From the NCBI GenBank assembly GCA_029204225.1, contig CM055093.1:32561777-32625776 (forward strand): a stretch of DNA of 64,000 nucleotides. The letters run 5' to 3'. Of this stretch, positions 37,385 through 51,594 are shown one piece after another (position 1 is the first letter of the stretch; every line of letters starts with the position of its first letter). The DNA comes from Diphasiastrum complanatum. Its lineage: Eukaryota; Streptophyta; Lycopodiopsida; Lycopodiales; Lycopodiaceae. Position numbers and translations under genes: made by a program. The notes beneath the pieces are model-generated. The model searched no databases. It was not told the DNA's origin and saw nothing but the letters and a program-made list of their open reading frames with translations.

Positions 37385-38448
37385 TGTTAGATTATTCTTC
37401 TACTAATCGACTAATTGACATTTTAATCTTCGTCCAACTCATTATCCAAACTTGTAGTTTTCTTTGTGTTTCTACACAGTCTGCAGAACTACTCGAAAAT
37501 GGCTCATAGGTAGCTTCGATGTTTATTGACATCATCGACAAACTTCGAAGACTTCAGGCACTTCAATGACTTCGAAAACTTTGGCTACTTCAACGACTTC
37601 GGCCACTTTAGTAACTTCAACGACTTCGGAGACTTTGGCCACTTCGGCCATGTCAGTTGATTGTTGGCAGTTAACATTCCACTGGTCTTGAAGATAAAGA
37701 CTTGCCCTAATCTTACAACAAGTAAATTTCCAAGAATTACCAACTGGATGGATGCTAGCTCACTATCCATTATGATTGTGACCTAATTAGCTGTCCTACC
37801 ACTGGACATTGCCACATTTTGCTTAGTATAAATAGTTGCTCATGTTTTCAATAGCTTTGAATAATGTGATCAAGAGATCAGCAAGTATTGAATAGTTAGA
37901 TCTCTCTCTCTCAAGCTTGTAAGCTTGAACATTCTTGAGCATTCTAGCTCAATTCTTTAGACTTGATTTAGAGTTTGATATTGCGCTCACTGCTTATTAG
38001 CGGAAGTGCTTAATCCAGAAAAAGTTACAGTTACTCAGAGATAGCTCAGAGCACGCAGCTTTGATCCACAATTCCTTTGTGCTCATTTCCATTCTGATTT
38101 GTTTCTTTTACTGAATCAATCTATCTTTTATTGCGTTCAGTATCATGTGAATATGAATGTCTCTATAATGCTTTTGTAACTGATAATCTCTTACTATTTG
38201 TCTGATAATTCAATGCTGTAATGTTTGGCTACGTAATCTTTGTAGTACTAATGATTTTAAAGCTAGTTACTATAAGATTGAACATGATTTCTATCACTAT
38301 TGTTTTGTTCAAAATTGATAGGCCTAGTCATGCATAGAGAAATAGGAAGATAGTTTATTCTGCTGCGCATGATAAGTTTTAATTCTTGTCATTCGAATTC
38401 TGTTATTCGATTCTATTTGACCTATCCTTTTCACACCTCTTTCCAACA
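37385..38448 (+). repeat. copia C 5' LTR
   Basis: Bounded TGTTAG...CCAACA, 1064 bases. It contains a field of 'acttcggccacttc' like words (37500-37660), a TATA-like 'agtataaatagttg' at 37827-37840, and a short TC run at 37901-37912. Relatives lie at 41416-42410 (minus) and 52808-53921 (plus). Confidence 0.93.
37827..37840 (+). promoter_or_regulatory. Putative TATA box of copia C LTR
   Basis: 'Tataaatag' is conserved in the 53208-53216 copy and, inverted, near 41990. It precedes the microsatellite by about 65 bases, so the TC tract would lie in the transcribed leader (R/U5) if this promoter is used. Inferred only. Confidence 0.5.
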
Positions 38449-38460
38449 TGGTATCAGAGC
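38449..38460 (+). other. copia C primer-binding site
   Basis: 'Tggtatcagagc' directly after the LTR end, the exact plant initiator tRNA-Met type site. Confidence 0.95.
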
Positions 38461-38636
38461 ATTGATTCTTCAAGGCCTAATACTATTATATCATAACGCA
38501 AGCTCTTATACTTGATATCTTTTGCGATATCAAATTATTCTTCAGTTCAAATCAATTTGTTTCGGTATTAGAGAATTGATTTCCAATTGTAACACAACAT
38601 AGTATCTCTCTTAATGTCGACAGACTAAAGTTCCAA

Positions 38637-39851
38637 ATGGATTTTCAAAGTAAAACCAGTCTTATCACAGACAAGCTGAATGGATCCAATTATCATTTAT
38701 GGAAATTTAAGATGAAGACCTTGCTAATCACCAATGAGTTGTGGGATGTTGTTCTAGGTATCTAAGTGAAGCCTGGAGACGACATAGAAGACTCAAAATG
38801 AAAATCGAAGGATGGTAAAGCTTTCGCGCTTATTATCCTCAATATATCAGATACTCAGATTGACCATGTAGCTAAAGCCAAATCTTCAAAAGAAGTTTGG
38901 GACATCCTGAGCTCACTATATGATGCGAGAGACATAACTATCAAGTTACATCTTCGAAGAAAATTCTTCACACTCAAGATGTCGAACAATGATTCTCTTC
39001 ATAATCATATTAACCAGTTTAAGAATCCCTTGCAACAGATGGCCATTGTCGGATCAATCATAGATGATCAAGATGCAATTATGACATCGCTTTCAAACCT
39101 GCCCTCTACATATGAGAACTGGGTGATGATCATCACAACACACTCAGATTTAATCATAATAGAGTTATCACTATGTTGCTGCAAGAAAATAATGGAAGAA
39201 TTCAAGGCACTTCGGCTACCTCTTCGTCTCATGCTCTATATGTCAACAAGGGCTCGTAACGACAGAAGCAGAAAATATCATGAACAGACTCAAAGTCAAG
39301 AACAATCATCGAATCCATATTCGTCGAAGAAGGAGATGTTTTGTAGGTATTGCAAGCGCAATAGCCATGAGATCCAAGATTGCCAAATTCTCAAAGCAAA
39401 AAATGTAGCCAAGCAACTTGATCAACAAGCAAATACAGGTACAACATCTCTTGAAGTCAAAGTAAACGCAGGCGCTTTTATGGTCAAAGACAAATATGTG
39501 AATTCGGATGATTGATGGTTTTTGGATTCTAGAGCTACTCAACATATGACCAATCAACGTGAGATTTTCCATTCATATATGCCTTACAACACAAAGAAGT
39601 ATGTTCATCTTGGTGATGATAGCACTCACACTATCGAAGGTGAAGATACTATGAGATTAAGATTCCAACATGATCAACTCAAACTACTATCAAAAGTCTT
39701 GCATGTTCCTAAACTCTCTACAAATCTATTATCAGTAAGTAGAATTACAAATTTAGTTCATAAGGTGGAGTTTGAGTCTGATCAATGCAGAATTATCGAT
39801 ATGAATAATAAGATCCTTGCACTCGGCAAGAGGCATGAATACTTGATATAG
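38637..39851 (+). pseudogene. copia C gag-protease
   Basis: ATG at 38637, then 'DKLNGSNYHLWKFKMKTLL', 'KLHLRRKFFTLKM', 'LSNLPSTYENWVMII', a zinc knuckle CRYCKRNSHEIQDC, and the protease 'WFLDSRATQHMT' in which the active-site DSG is DSR. 'LHVPKLSTNLLSVSRI' closes the protease. In-frame stops are at about 38764, 38800 and 39513. Otherwise the frame is long, so decay is fairly recent. Confidence 0.9.
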
Positions 39852-41415
39852 ATTGGCACATTGTTATTTGAATTCTAGGCAAGCCCTAAAAACCTTTGTT
39901 CTTGTCAATAAAGCATTACTATGACATCATCGCTTAGGACACTTACATTATGCATCTGTATCAAACATGTCCAAACAATTTCTAGCACTTTATCTTGACT
40001 ATTTTTTTGGCAAAGTCAATCTCCATGTCTGCCATAGCTGCATTCTTGGAAAGCAGACTAGGATTCCTTTTAGATCGAGTCATAGGATGCAACAAAAGGT
40101 CTGTTAGATGTTGTTCATTCAGATATATGTGGACCTATGCAAACTCCATCATTACTTAGATGCAAAGTATTTCATTACTTTTATTGACAAATTTTTCAGA
40201 AGAACAGTTGTCTATTTCATTAAGTAGAAATCAGAGGCTTTCATCAAGTTCAGACAATTTAAAAAGCATGTAGAAAATCAAACTGACAAAGAATCAAAGA
40301 ACGGAGGTTCGACAATGGGGGAGAATATATCTCCACCGAATTTGAGGACTACTGCTTTAACAACAACATTGAGCAACAATACATTACCTCCTATTTTCCT
40401 CAGTCAAATGGTCTTGCTGAGAGAAATAACAGAACCTTAGTCGAATCGACAAAGTGCATGTTATCACATGTGACACTTCCAAAGTCATTATGGGCTGAAG
40501 CTATTTCAACAACAACCTATATTTAGAACAGATGTCCTACTAAAGGTCTGTCAGAAAAAACACCATTCGAAGCTTGGACATGTACCAAACCTTCTTTATC
40601 AAACTTAAATTTTTTTGGATGTACTGCTTATGCGCAGATTCCTCATGATCTCAAGAAGAAGCTCGACTTCCAGAGTATCAAATGTATTTTCATCAGCTAC
40701 ACTACTTTAGATCAAGCTTACAAGTTGTTTGATACTATCGAGTCGAAGATATTCACTAGTCGGGAGGCATCTTCATCGAAGACCTGTTTATTGACCTCAA
40801 AAGAAAAGGCAAAGCCCATGTAGCCAAATTGTCCGACTCGTCCAACATATCGAGCTTCGAAGTTTCTCAGTTGACTATTCCCATTGAAGGTCCAAGCTCA
40901 TCTACTTTTGACAAATACAACGGTGAATCTGAAGATGATGATGTTGAAGTTAGCAACTATAGCATGATGAAAATGATCAACTTCCTCTCTTATCCAGAAG
41001 ATCATCAAGAGCTAGCAGACCACCTATAAGGTATATCGATGAGTTTGCAGCCTACCTTGTTTAGGAGCCAAAGAGGTACTCGGTCAGCTCGATATCTCTG
41101 GAAAGAAGCTATGGATAAAGAGTATTCATCTCTTATCAAGAACCAGACATGGACGATTGTCGAATTACTTGCTAGTAGAAATATAGCTAGTTGTAAATGG
41201 ATTTTCAAAGTCAAGTACAAAGCAGACGGAAGCATCAACTTATCACCAGAGGATTTTCTTAGGTATATAACGTCGATTACACTGAGACCTTCAGTCCAGT
41301 AGTCAAGCATTCTTCTATTTGACTTTTATTATCGTTTGCTACTACAGCAGATTTGGAAATACATCAAATGGATGTACAGACAACATATCTCAATGGAGTT
41401 ATTGAAGAAAAGAAT
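39852..41415 (+). pseudogene. copia C integrase and RT start
   Basis: 'LLDVVHSDICGPMQT' begins the integrase core, 'DNGGEYISTEFEDYC' and 'YFPQSNGLAERNNRTLVEST' give the central Asp and the Glu regions, and 'FFGCTAYAQIPHDLKKKLD' the C-terminus. RT follows with 'KEYSSLIKNQTWTIVEL' and 'SCKWIFKVKYKADGSI', and ends at 'HQMDVQTTYLNGVIEE'. There are several stops and frame changes. The join to the inverted LTR at 41415 shares 'aatagtgatagaaatc' context. Confidence 0.9.
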
Positions 41416-42410
<995 letters not shown>

Positions 42411-42420
42411 CTCTCACTTA

Positions 42421-42745
42421 ATCTGAAGCCATGAATGTCTTGACCTTCAAACTTAGTTATGCACAAAACTTTCTGTGTGTATCCAAGCTTAATGCTTTTG
42501 TAGAAATATCTACTGTCATATCTTGTGTTGGACAATACTACAATCTGACCTCTTTATCGAGAACTTTGCTTCTAACATAGTAATACTTAATTTCGATGTG
42601 CTTACTCCTGGAATGAAACCTAGGGTTGGCTGACAAGGCAATGGCACTTTGATTGTCACAAAATAGTAATGTCGAAGCATATTGATTCAGACTGATATCT
42701 GAAAGTAAGTTTCTCAACCAAATTGCTTCCTTTGTACTACCAATT
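42421..42745 (-). pseudogene. copia C RNase H C-terminal remnant
   Basis: The minus strand reads 'ILCDNQSAIALSANPRFHSR', then 'HIEIKYYYVRSKVLDKEV' and 'STKALSLDTQKV', the end of copia RNase H. A short purine-rich run, 'aagtgagag', at 42411-42419 precedes the LTR and would be the PPT. Confidence 0.88.
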
Positions 42746-43394
42746 TCTCTAGGGAATTGATAGTATTAGCATGCTTTATGGAGAGGTGAGGATCATAGAG
42801 AAATCATTCCTTACACACAATCACCATATCTAAGCATTACTATATTTTTTGGATGAAAGACTGTTTACATTCAGAGAATTGTGTTAATTCTCGGTGCGGA
42901 ACAACTAGGAGATTTCCTTAGGTCCCGAGAACCGTTCATCTTACCAATCATCAACTACGAGAGAACTAGGGACGTAATTATCGCAGTGTTGTTCTAATCC
43001 ATTCTCCGTCATCTTGATCTAAGAGTTTAGGTGGTCCTCGGCCTCTCATGACATTCCGTAGACCTTGATTTTCATGACACCCAAGCCAAAAGTCTAGCCA
43101 AGTGATATATTTATCACCATGTTAAATCTGATGATCACTTTATCACACCTAAGTGACTACTGTCGTGAAGCTATTTGACAATCTCCTTGCAATCATGCCT
43201 CTGAGAACCTGGAAAACTCTCATTGATTGGGGAGTACGAGGTTATTAGAATGGCCCCCAAGGTTGGAAGTGGTAATAGACCCTGATCACTCGTGTAAGGG
43301 TAGCGTGGGCCCTTTCCCTTGTTGGGGCTTTATGAAGGGGCCAATCCCTATCAAAAAAATCTCTAACATTATTTTATGAAAGAATGAGAAGCAT
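42746..43394. other. Non-coding, LTR-like, unassigned
   Basis: No gene is seen. On the minus strand 'tgttagagatttttttgata' begins at about 43371, and GC-richer sequence follows ('aaagggcccacgctaccc'). This could be an LTR of a further family, but no second copy is in the window. Confidence 0.35.
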
Positions 43395-44129
43395 TGGCTA
43401 TGGTTTTTCTATAAAAAAATTTCGACATTATATAATGGCCACAAATTTTGCATTCTATACTGGTCATCAAACTCTATTGTATTTGGTGAACAACTCAGTG
43501 CAATACTGGACGTATTACAAAGTGGTTATTGCTTCTAATAGAGCTTTTTTTAATTTTCTAATTGTGGTTTGAAAAGAAAAACATCATTACATCATCGATC
43601 ATGTATCGAGGATACAATCATCACCTGTTAATCCAAAAGTGGACGATGAACTTCTAGATGCTGCATTATTTTTTGTGGAAGCAGTACCTGAATGGATAGC
43701 GGACATAGTGTAATATTTGATGATGGGTCAACCCAATGAATCATTGTCCAAAGTTCAACAAAGAAAAGTGATTGTAAAGGCACAACCTTATCAATCGATT
43801 GCAGACCAATCGTATCGATGTAGAGCTGATGATATTCTTAAAAGGTGTACTCTACCGCATGAAGTACCAAACATCATTATGTTATCCCTTGATGGAATCG
43901 GCGGAGGACATTTTGCATCTGATATCACTATTCGCAAGATCTTGCAATCAACATGTTGGTGGCCTTGGATCCATAAAGATACTGAGAAGTATATACAATC
44001 ACGTGATGTATGTCAACGTACATGCCGACCAACAAAACATAATTATGAACCTTTACATCCAGTATTGGCTCAAGTACCATTTGAAAAATGGGGGCTTGAT
44101 TATGTTAGTCCAATACATCTAGCGGCCTA
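43395..44129 (+). pseudogene. Ty3/gypsy RNase H end and integrase zinc-finger
   Basis: 'FYTGHQTLLYLVNNSV' and 'ALFFVEAVPEWIADIV' type sequence give the RNase H end and linker. 'GHFASDITIRKILQSTCWW' and 'SRDVCQRTCRPTKHNYEPLH' give the HHCC region of gypsy integrase. 'VPFEKWGLDYVSP' starts the core, and a stop follows. The first 180 bases contain stops; 43717-44127 is open. It is joined directly to copia RT at 44130. Confidence 0.88.
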
Positions 44130-45547
44130 AAATAGTCAAGCATGAGTTGGTTGATCTACCACTTGGAAAGAAACCCATTGACAATAAATGGGTATTTAGA
44201 ACAAAGTTTCATGTGGATGGCATGATTGCAAAGCATAAGCCACGCCTAGTAGTAAAGGGCTATGAGCAAAGTAAGGGAATTGACTATGAAGAGACATTTG
44301 CTCCAGTGGCTAAGTGGACTACGCTGCGCCTTATCATTGCCTTAGCATCTCATTTTGGGTGGAAGATCCATCAAATGGATGTAAAATCTGCATTCTTGAA
44401 TAGTGACTTGGAGGAGGAAGTATACATGCTCCAACCACAAGGCTTCATTGCGAAGGGACAGGAACATAAGGTATGCAAGCTACAGAAAGCACTCTATGGT
44501 CTCAAGCAAGCCGCATGCATGGTATGGACAAATTGATCATTACTTTCTCTCTCATGAGTTTATAGGACAAATTCAAATCCAAATCTTTATGTTCTTGTAA
44601 AGGATGATAGCATTGCCTTGATTGTGCTTTATGTTGATGACATAATTATCACGGGCAATGACGAGAATCTCATCCATTCTATTAAAGCCAACTTGTGCAA
44701 GCAATTTGAGATGACAAATTTAGATCTTATGCATTATTGCTTGGGAGTCGAAGTATGGCAAAATGGCAATGACATCAAGCTATGTCAAAGTAAGTATGTT
44801 CGCGAGATACTAGAGAGATTCTGCATGACAGAGTGCAAGCCTTCCATCACTCCATGCGAAGCTGGTAAGAAGCTGTCTCGTGTTGATGATAGTGGTCAAG
44901 TTGATGCTACATTGTTTTGTCAACTAGTTGGAAGTTTGATTTATCTCACGACTACTCATCCTGATATTTGCTATGTTGTAAGCTTGATTAGTCAATCTAT
45001 GTCTTCACCTACTTTGGATCATTGGAAAGTAGTGAAAAGGATTTTGAGGTATGTGAAAGACACACCTAACCTTGTCTTGGTTTATAAGAAGCAAAGCGAT
45101 TTGCCTAGTTTGCAAGGCTATGTTGATGCTGATTGGGTTGGCAATGTAAATGATAGAAAGTCAACTACAGGGTATGTTTTTCATGGTCTAGTAAAACGTA
45201 GGATACTATTTCTCTTTCTTCTATAGAAGCTGAGTATAAAACGCAAAGTTTTCCTACTCAAGAAGCAATTTGGCTACATAAGTTGTTGAGTGAGATTGGC
45301 ATGAAGCAAACACATCCTACTGTTATTTTTTGTGATAGCCAAAGCAGAATACCGTCCTATCTTTCACGCGAGAACAAAACATATTGAAGTGAAATATCAC
45401 TTTGTGAGTGAAAAACTACAATCTGAGGATATAAGTATTGCACATTGTTCTACGACATTGCAACTTGGTGATGTACTAAGAAAGGCTCTAAATGAGGACA
45501 AATTTGAAACTTTTAGAGCTAAACTTGGAATGGAAGCAATTATGTAA
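44130..45547 (+). pseudogene. copia RT-RNase H
   Basis: RT reads 'GKKPIDNKWVFRTKFHVDGM', 'EETFAPVAKWTTLRLIIALA', 'HQMDVKSAFLNSDLEEEVYM', 'KALYGLKQA' and 'IVLYVDDIIITGND' (YVDD intact). RNase H follows with 'GYVDADWVGNVNDRKSTTGY' and 'RTKHIEVKYHFVSEKL', ending 'FRAKLGMEAIM'. Frame changes are at about 44530, 45200 and 45340. This is the best-preserved RT in the window. Gag, protease and integrase are absent, replaced by gypsy sequence. Confidence 0.92.
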
Positions 45548-45639
45548 AAAGTCTTTTTTAAATGCTTGTTAATACTATCATGGAGGTATGTTCCATGAAT
45601 AGTGTAGACTTTCAATCAAGTGAAATGTTGATTATTGAG

Positions 45640-45904
45640 GGAGAGAGTTAAAATAGCAATAATCAACACGTAAGTTATTTCATGGTTACTTTCTAAGTTC
45701 GACGACATTACATGTGCTTAACTCTAGATTTATCGGTCCGATTCTTTTACGAGCCCATGTTGAGATCTTAAGAAACTTTTCTTTGTACTTGTGGATTATT
45801 GTGAATATTGTGTGAGAGCAATTTTATTATGTCTTGCCTTGAATCACTTGATGGTGTGTTGTGGTGATTGATTCGATCAAGTTTTAAATCGTTTTGTCAA
45901 CAAT
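45640..45904 (+). repeat. Putative PPT and short 3' LTR of the preceding copia
   Basis: The purine run 'gagggagagag' ends at 45650. The following sequence starts 'ttaaaatagcaataatcaac', and 'gttttgtcaaca' ends at 45904, with TGTTGA/TCAACA-like ends. The length of about 254 bases would be a short copia LTR. The boundaries are inferred because no second copy is present. Confidence 0.4.
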
Positions 45905-46414
45905 AGGTACTCAGGTCCATAAGCTTGGAGGGCTCGATGGAAATCCACTAAAATATTCCAATTAAAATATTGATAAATGATAGGCCATTTGGGAGTATGG
46001 ATGGTGATTTTATCCATAGGCACTCCATATTATGCCCATTTATTACTATGAAGAATTATTAGATCACTAAGGCCCAATATCTCCCTTTGATCTTTGGTTA
46101 TGAATGACAATACATCTAGCACCATTGACAATGTAGAAATCTAACATCAACTACACATAAGTGATGTAAACTCAACAAGTTCTTGATCAAACATCAAATA
46201 TATGATAGAATGAAGTTGTTGTCCATAGAACCCTCATATAGATTGCCCACGGACCCCTCCAATCCACTATGGAGTTCCATGCTCATCCAATGAGAGAGAG
46301 AGAAGCCTAGGGGAGTTAAAGAATCTCCAAGAGCCTCCATAGGCTTATGGAAGGTCAAGAGACTCCTTCCATAATCTATGACTCTTTGAATGCATTTCTT
46401 GTGGGAGTGGAAAC
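45905..46414. other. Non-coding flank of the tandem array
   Basis: No gene is seen. It is not part of the 1.35 kb repeat. Confidence 0.5.
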
Positions 46415-46859
46415 TCATTGGACCCATTGGAAGTGCGCCCTTCCACTAGGTCCCAGTGCCCAAGTTGTGCATGTATACTTTGGTCCTAGACCAATTAAGT
46501 GATGGTTCAAGGTTGAGGCCCAAGGTTTAGAAAAATAGTCATCCAATGACTTTCTAACTCCTCACTAGGTTCCATATCTCCATCCAAGGCATAGACACCT
46601 ACCTGCCCTTAACCAAGGACACTAGTACCTTAATCTAAGATATCTACCCTTAATCCTAAAGGTACCCTTTATCCAAGGGTCACGTGACTCCATACCTCCG
46701 ACCAAGGTATAGTCACTTACCTGTCCTTATCCAAAGGCACATACCCTTAATCCTAAGAGTATCTTGCCATTAGCCCCCAACACTAAATGGACTAATAGGG
46801 GTCTGAAGTACTGCTAGTTACATAGGTATGTAACACTGACGATCTTCATACAACTAGCA

Positions 46860-47395
46860 TACATCACCCAACATAATATTGGTGATTACATGGTCTCTCA
46901 TTGAAAGATTTATGAAGGACAATGCTTTTTGTGCCTTCTTGTCAAAGGCCCTCATGTCACCTGGAGTAGTATTAGGCCTTACTTCAATCCACAACAATGT
47001 CCTATCATTTTGAACTTCCAGATGTTGTAGTTGGAAGCCCCATCCAACTTGCTTGCATCGCTCAAAATTGCCTCATTGATGTTGGCCAAATCCAAAATGC
47101 TTGAAACTGCACTGTAGGCTATAAAATGTATGCCGAGACCAACCATGATGTCAGAAATAAAAAATAATGACATGCAATTCTTAGCCTACCAGGCAACTGC
47201 GGCTTTTTCGCCAAATTGGAAGCGAAATCGATTTTGCCCTCCGAAATGCTCCTCGTCCCCAACTACTTGCTCAATAGAATGGTGAGACATGCTCTGAGAA
47301 CTTTCTCCATGGCAATCACTCTGTTTTGATGTACTATTGCAAATATAGTTAGGGTGCCTTCGTTTCGAGGCTATAGCCCTTTGTTTGGCCAAAAT
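46860..47395 (-). pseudogene. copia leader-gag fragment, array unit 1
   Basis: The minus strand has a 68-residue frame (47392-47186, 'ASKRRHPNYICNSTSKQS'), a stop, and then 'NEAILSDASKLDGASNYNIW' with KFKM. A frame change leads into 'WIEVRPNTTPGDMRAFDKKA', a copia gag N-terminal region. The first frame is not recognised. Confidence 0.7.
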
Positions 47396-48204
47396 AGACT
47401 AAAGGATGTGAAAATAGGGACTTTTTAAGTTTTTGAACTACAACTTCAGCTTCAAGAAATGTGGCTTTCAAAATGATTTTCACTAGTCGACCCTTTCAAT
47501 GGATTTTCATATGAAATGTTTTAATGAAAATTCTTCATATATGGCCTTCAAAACTTCAAGGCCCCTTCAAAGTCCATCATCACTGTCGACGTAGATCCAA
47601 CGGCCGCAACAACAAGTGATCTATGCCGTTGATCGGATTTTAACTTCAATAGATGATTGTCAATGATATCCCGTGCTGCACCCTGCCCTTCCAAATGCTA
47701 CTCACGTGGAGACACAATGATCTCCATCACCTTGGTTGTGCGCGACGTCCTCCACACCCCCCCCCACCCCCCTCATTGGACCCATTGGAAGTGCGCCCTT
47801 CCAGTAGGTCCCAATGCCCAAGTTGTGCATGTATACTTTGGTCCTAGACCAATTAAGTGATGGTTCAAGGTTTAGAAAAATAGTCATCCAATGACTTTCT
47901 AACACCTCACTAGGTTCCATATCTCCATCCAAGGCATAGACACCTACCTGCCCTTAACCAAGGACACTAGTACCTTAATCTAAGACACCTACCCTTGATC
48001 CTAAAGGTACCCTTTATCCAAGGGTCACGTGACTCCCTACCTCCGACCAAGGTATAGTCACTTACCTGCCCTTATCCGAAGGCACATACCCTTAATTCTA
48101 AGGGTACCTTGCCATTAGCCCCCAACACTGAATGGACTAATAGGGGTCTGAAGTACTGCTAGTTACATAGGTATGTAACACTGACGATCTTCATACAACT
48201 AGCA

Positions 48205-48740
48205 TACATCACCCAACATAATATGGGTGATTACATGGTCTCTCATTGAAAGATTTATGAAGGACAATGCTTTTTGCGCCTTCTTGTCAAAAGCCCTCAT
48301 GTCACTTGGAGTAGTATTAGGCCTTACTTCAATCCACAACAATGTCCTATCATTTTGAACTTCCAGATGTTGTAGTTGGAAGCCCCATCCAACTTGCTTG
48401 CATCGCTCAAAATTGCCTCATTGATGTTGGCCAAATCCAAAATGCTTGAAACTGCACTGTAGGCTATAAAATGTATGCCGAGACCAACCATGATGTCAGA
48501 AATAAAAAATAATGACATGCAATTCTTAGCCTACCAGGCAACTGCGGCTTTTTCGCCAAATTGGAAGCGAAATCGATTTTGCCCTCCGAAATGCTCCTCG
48601 TCACCAACTACTTGCTCAATAGAATGGTGAGACATGCTCTGAACACTTTCTCCATGGCAATCACTCTGTTTTGATGTACTATTGCAAATATAGTTAGGGT
48701 GCCTTCGTTTCGAGGCTATAGCCCTTTGTTTGGCCAAAAT
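48205..48740 (-). pseudogene. copia leader-gag fragment, array unit 2
   Basis: Same frames and the same frame change as unit 1; one residue differs in the upstream frame (ESVQS for ESSQS). Almost identical to unit 3. Confidence 0.7.
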
Positions 48741-49552
48741 AGACTAAAGGATGTGAAAATAGGGACTTTTTAAGTTTTTGAACTACAACTTCAGCTTCAA
48801 GAAATGTGGCTTTCAAAATGATTTTCACTAGTCGACCCTTTCAATGGATTTCCATATGAAATGTTTTAATGAAAATTCTTCATATATGGCCTTCAAAACT
48901 TCAAGGCCCCTTCAAAGTCCATCATCACTGTCGACGTAGATCCAACGGCCCCAACAACAAGTGATCTATGCCGTTGATCGGATTTTAACTTCAATAGATG
49001 ATTGTCAATGATATCCCGTGCTGCACCCTGCCCTTCCAAATGCTACTCACGTGGAGACACAATGATCTCCATCACCTTGGTTGTGCGCGACGTCCTCCAC
49101 ACCCCCCCCCCCCACCCCCCTCATTGGACCCATTGGAAGTGCGCCCTTCCAGTAGGTCCCAATGCCCAAGTTGTGCATGTATACTTTGGTCCTAGACCAA
49201 TTAAGTGATGGTTCAAGGTTTAGAAAAATAGTCATCCAATGACTTTCTAACACCTCACTAGGTTCCATATCTCCATCCAAGGCATAGACACCTACCTGCC
49301 CTTAACCAAGGACACTAGTACCTTAATCTAAGACACCTACCCTTGATCCTAAAGGTACCCTTTATCCAAGGGTCACGTGACTCCCTACCTCCGACCAAGG
49401 TATAGTCACTTACCTGCCCTTATCCGAAGGCACATACCCTTAATTCTAAGGGTACCTTGCCATTAGCCCCCAACACTGAATGGACTAATAGGGGTCTGAA
49501 GTACTGCTAGTTACATAGGTATGTAACACTGACGATCTTCATACAACTAGCA

Positions 49553-50088
49553 TACATCACCCAACATAATATGGGTGATTACATGGTCTCTCATTGAAAG
49601 ATTTATGAAGGACAATGCTTTTTGCGCCTTCTTGTCAAAAGCCCTCATGTCACTTGGAGTAGTATTAGGCCTTACTTCAATCCACAACAATGTCCTATCA
49701 TTTTGAACTTCCAGATGTTGTAGTTGGAAGCCCCATCCAACTTGCTTGCATCGCTCAAAATTGCCTCATTGATGTTGGCCAAATCCAAAATGCTTGAAAC
49801 TGCACTGTAGGCTATAAAATGTATGCCGAGACCAACCATGATGTCAGAAATAAAAAATAATGACATGCAATTCTTAGCCTACCAGGCAACTGCGGCTTTT
49901 TCGCCAAATTGGAAGCGAAATCGATTTTGCCCTCCGAAATGCTCCTCGTCACCAACTACTTGCTCAATAGAATGGTGAGACATGCTCTGAACACTTTCTC
50001 CATGGCAATCACTCTGTTTTGATGTACTATTGCAAATATAGTTAGGGTGCCTTCGTTTCGAGGCTATAGCCCTTTGTTTGGCCAAAAT
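49553..50088 (-). pseudogene. copia leader-gag fragment, array unit 3
   Basis: The protein readings match unit 2 exactly in both short frames. The shared frame change shows that decay happened before the duplication. Confidence 0.7.
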
Positions 50089-50443
50089 AGACTAAAGGAT
50101 GTGAAAATAGGGACTTTTTAAGTTTTTGAACTACAACTTCAGCTTCAAGAAATGTGGCTTTCAAAATGATTTTCACTAGTCGACCCTTTCAATGGATTTC
50201 CATATGAAATGTTTTACTGAAAATTCTTCATATATGGCCTTCAAAACTTCAAGGCCCCTTCAAAGTCCATCATCACTGTCGACGTAGATCCAACGGCCCC
50301 AACAACAAGTGATCTATGCCGTTGATCGGATTTTAACTTCAATAGATGATTGTCAATGATATCCCGTGCTGCACCCTGCCCTTCCAAATGCTACTCACTT
50401 GGAGACACAATGATCTCCATCAACTTGGTTGTGCGCGACGTCC

Positions 50444-51132
<689 letters not shown>

Positions 51133-51594
51133 TCAGCAGATTTGCGGATGCCTGCACCACCGCAGATCACGAATGGCCTCAATGAGATAGACATCGTTCA
51201 TCTGGATCTGTGAGGTTCTAGCATCTAGGAAGGGTTTGATGACATTATGAGCAATCTTGTAAGATGGGTTATACCTAGGACTAGAAAAAATTCCTATTGC
51301 AGCAAGGGCGGCCTCAGTTACACGCACCTTGTGTACTACTTTGTTATAGGTGACATAAAATTTCTTCTTGGCCTCATCCCATGTTACGAAGGCCATTTTA
51401 ATAAACTCCGTACTTATTTTTTTAGAAAACATAGTGGCATAAATGCCCATTGCCTTGAGCAAAGGCTCGACGAAGGTTATCCATTCAGCCACTTTGTTAG
51501 TGCTAGCCAGGCCCAGAAGATCATCTTCTACTAGAACATCTCTCTTTATTAGTGAGGTAGGAGACAGAGAGGAATTAAACTCGGTGGAAGACAT
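51133..51594 (-). CDS. Gypsy-linked extra ORF B, 153 aa
   Basis: An open minus frame from ATG at 51594 with no internal stop. 'YATMFSKKISTEFIKMAFV' and 'HKVRVTEAALAAIGIF' parallel ORF A (13633-14289) in spacing and residues. It lies about 1 kb downstream of a gypsy integrase tail on the same strand (52583-52790), so it sits in sense after pol. The acidic and coiled-coil parts seen in ORF A are missing. Function is unknown; a retroelement-borne accessory protein is inferred. Confidence 0.5.
   Translation of the reverse strand: MSSTEFNSSLSPTSLIKRDVLVEDDLLGLASTNKVAEWITFVEPLLKAMGIYATMFSKKISTEFIKMAFVTWDEAKKKFYVTYNKVVHKVRVTEAALAAIGIFSSPRYNPSYKIAHNVIKPFLDARTSQIQMNDVYLIEAIRDLRWCRHPQIC

Larger units (their letters stand above)
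37385..41415 (+). mobile_element. Ty1/copia retrotransposon, 3'-truncated (copia C)
   Basis: A complete 5' LTR and PBS are followed by gag, protease, integrase and the start of RT in copia order. The element is cut at 41415, after 'HQMDVQTTYLNGVIEE', by an inverted LTR of the same family. It appears inserted into the gypsy RT: gypsy homology stops at 37380 and the 5 bases before the LTR are 'taatg'. The matching right-hand duplication is not found. Confidence 0.9.

Noticed and set aside
42746-43394. Solo LTR with TG...CA ends
   Set aside because: Ends can be proposed, but there is no second copy, PBS or target-site duplication to support them.
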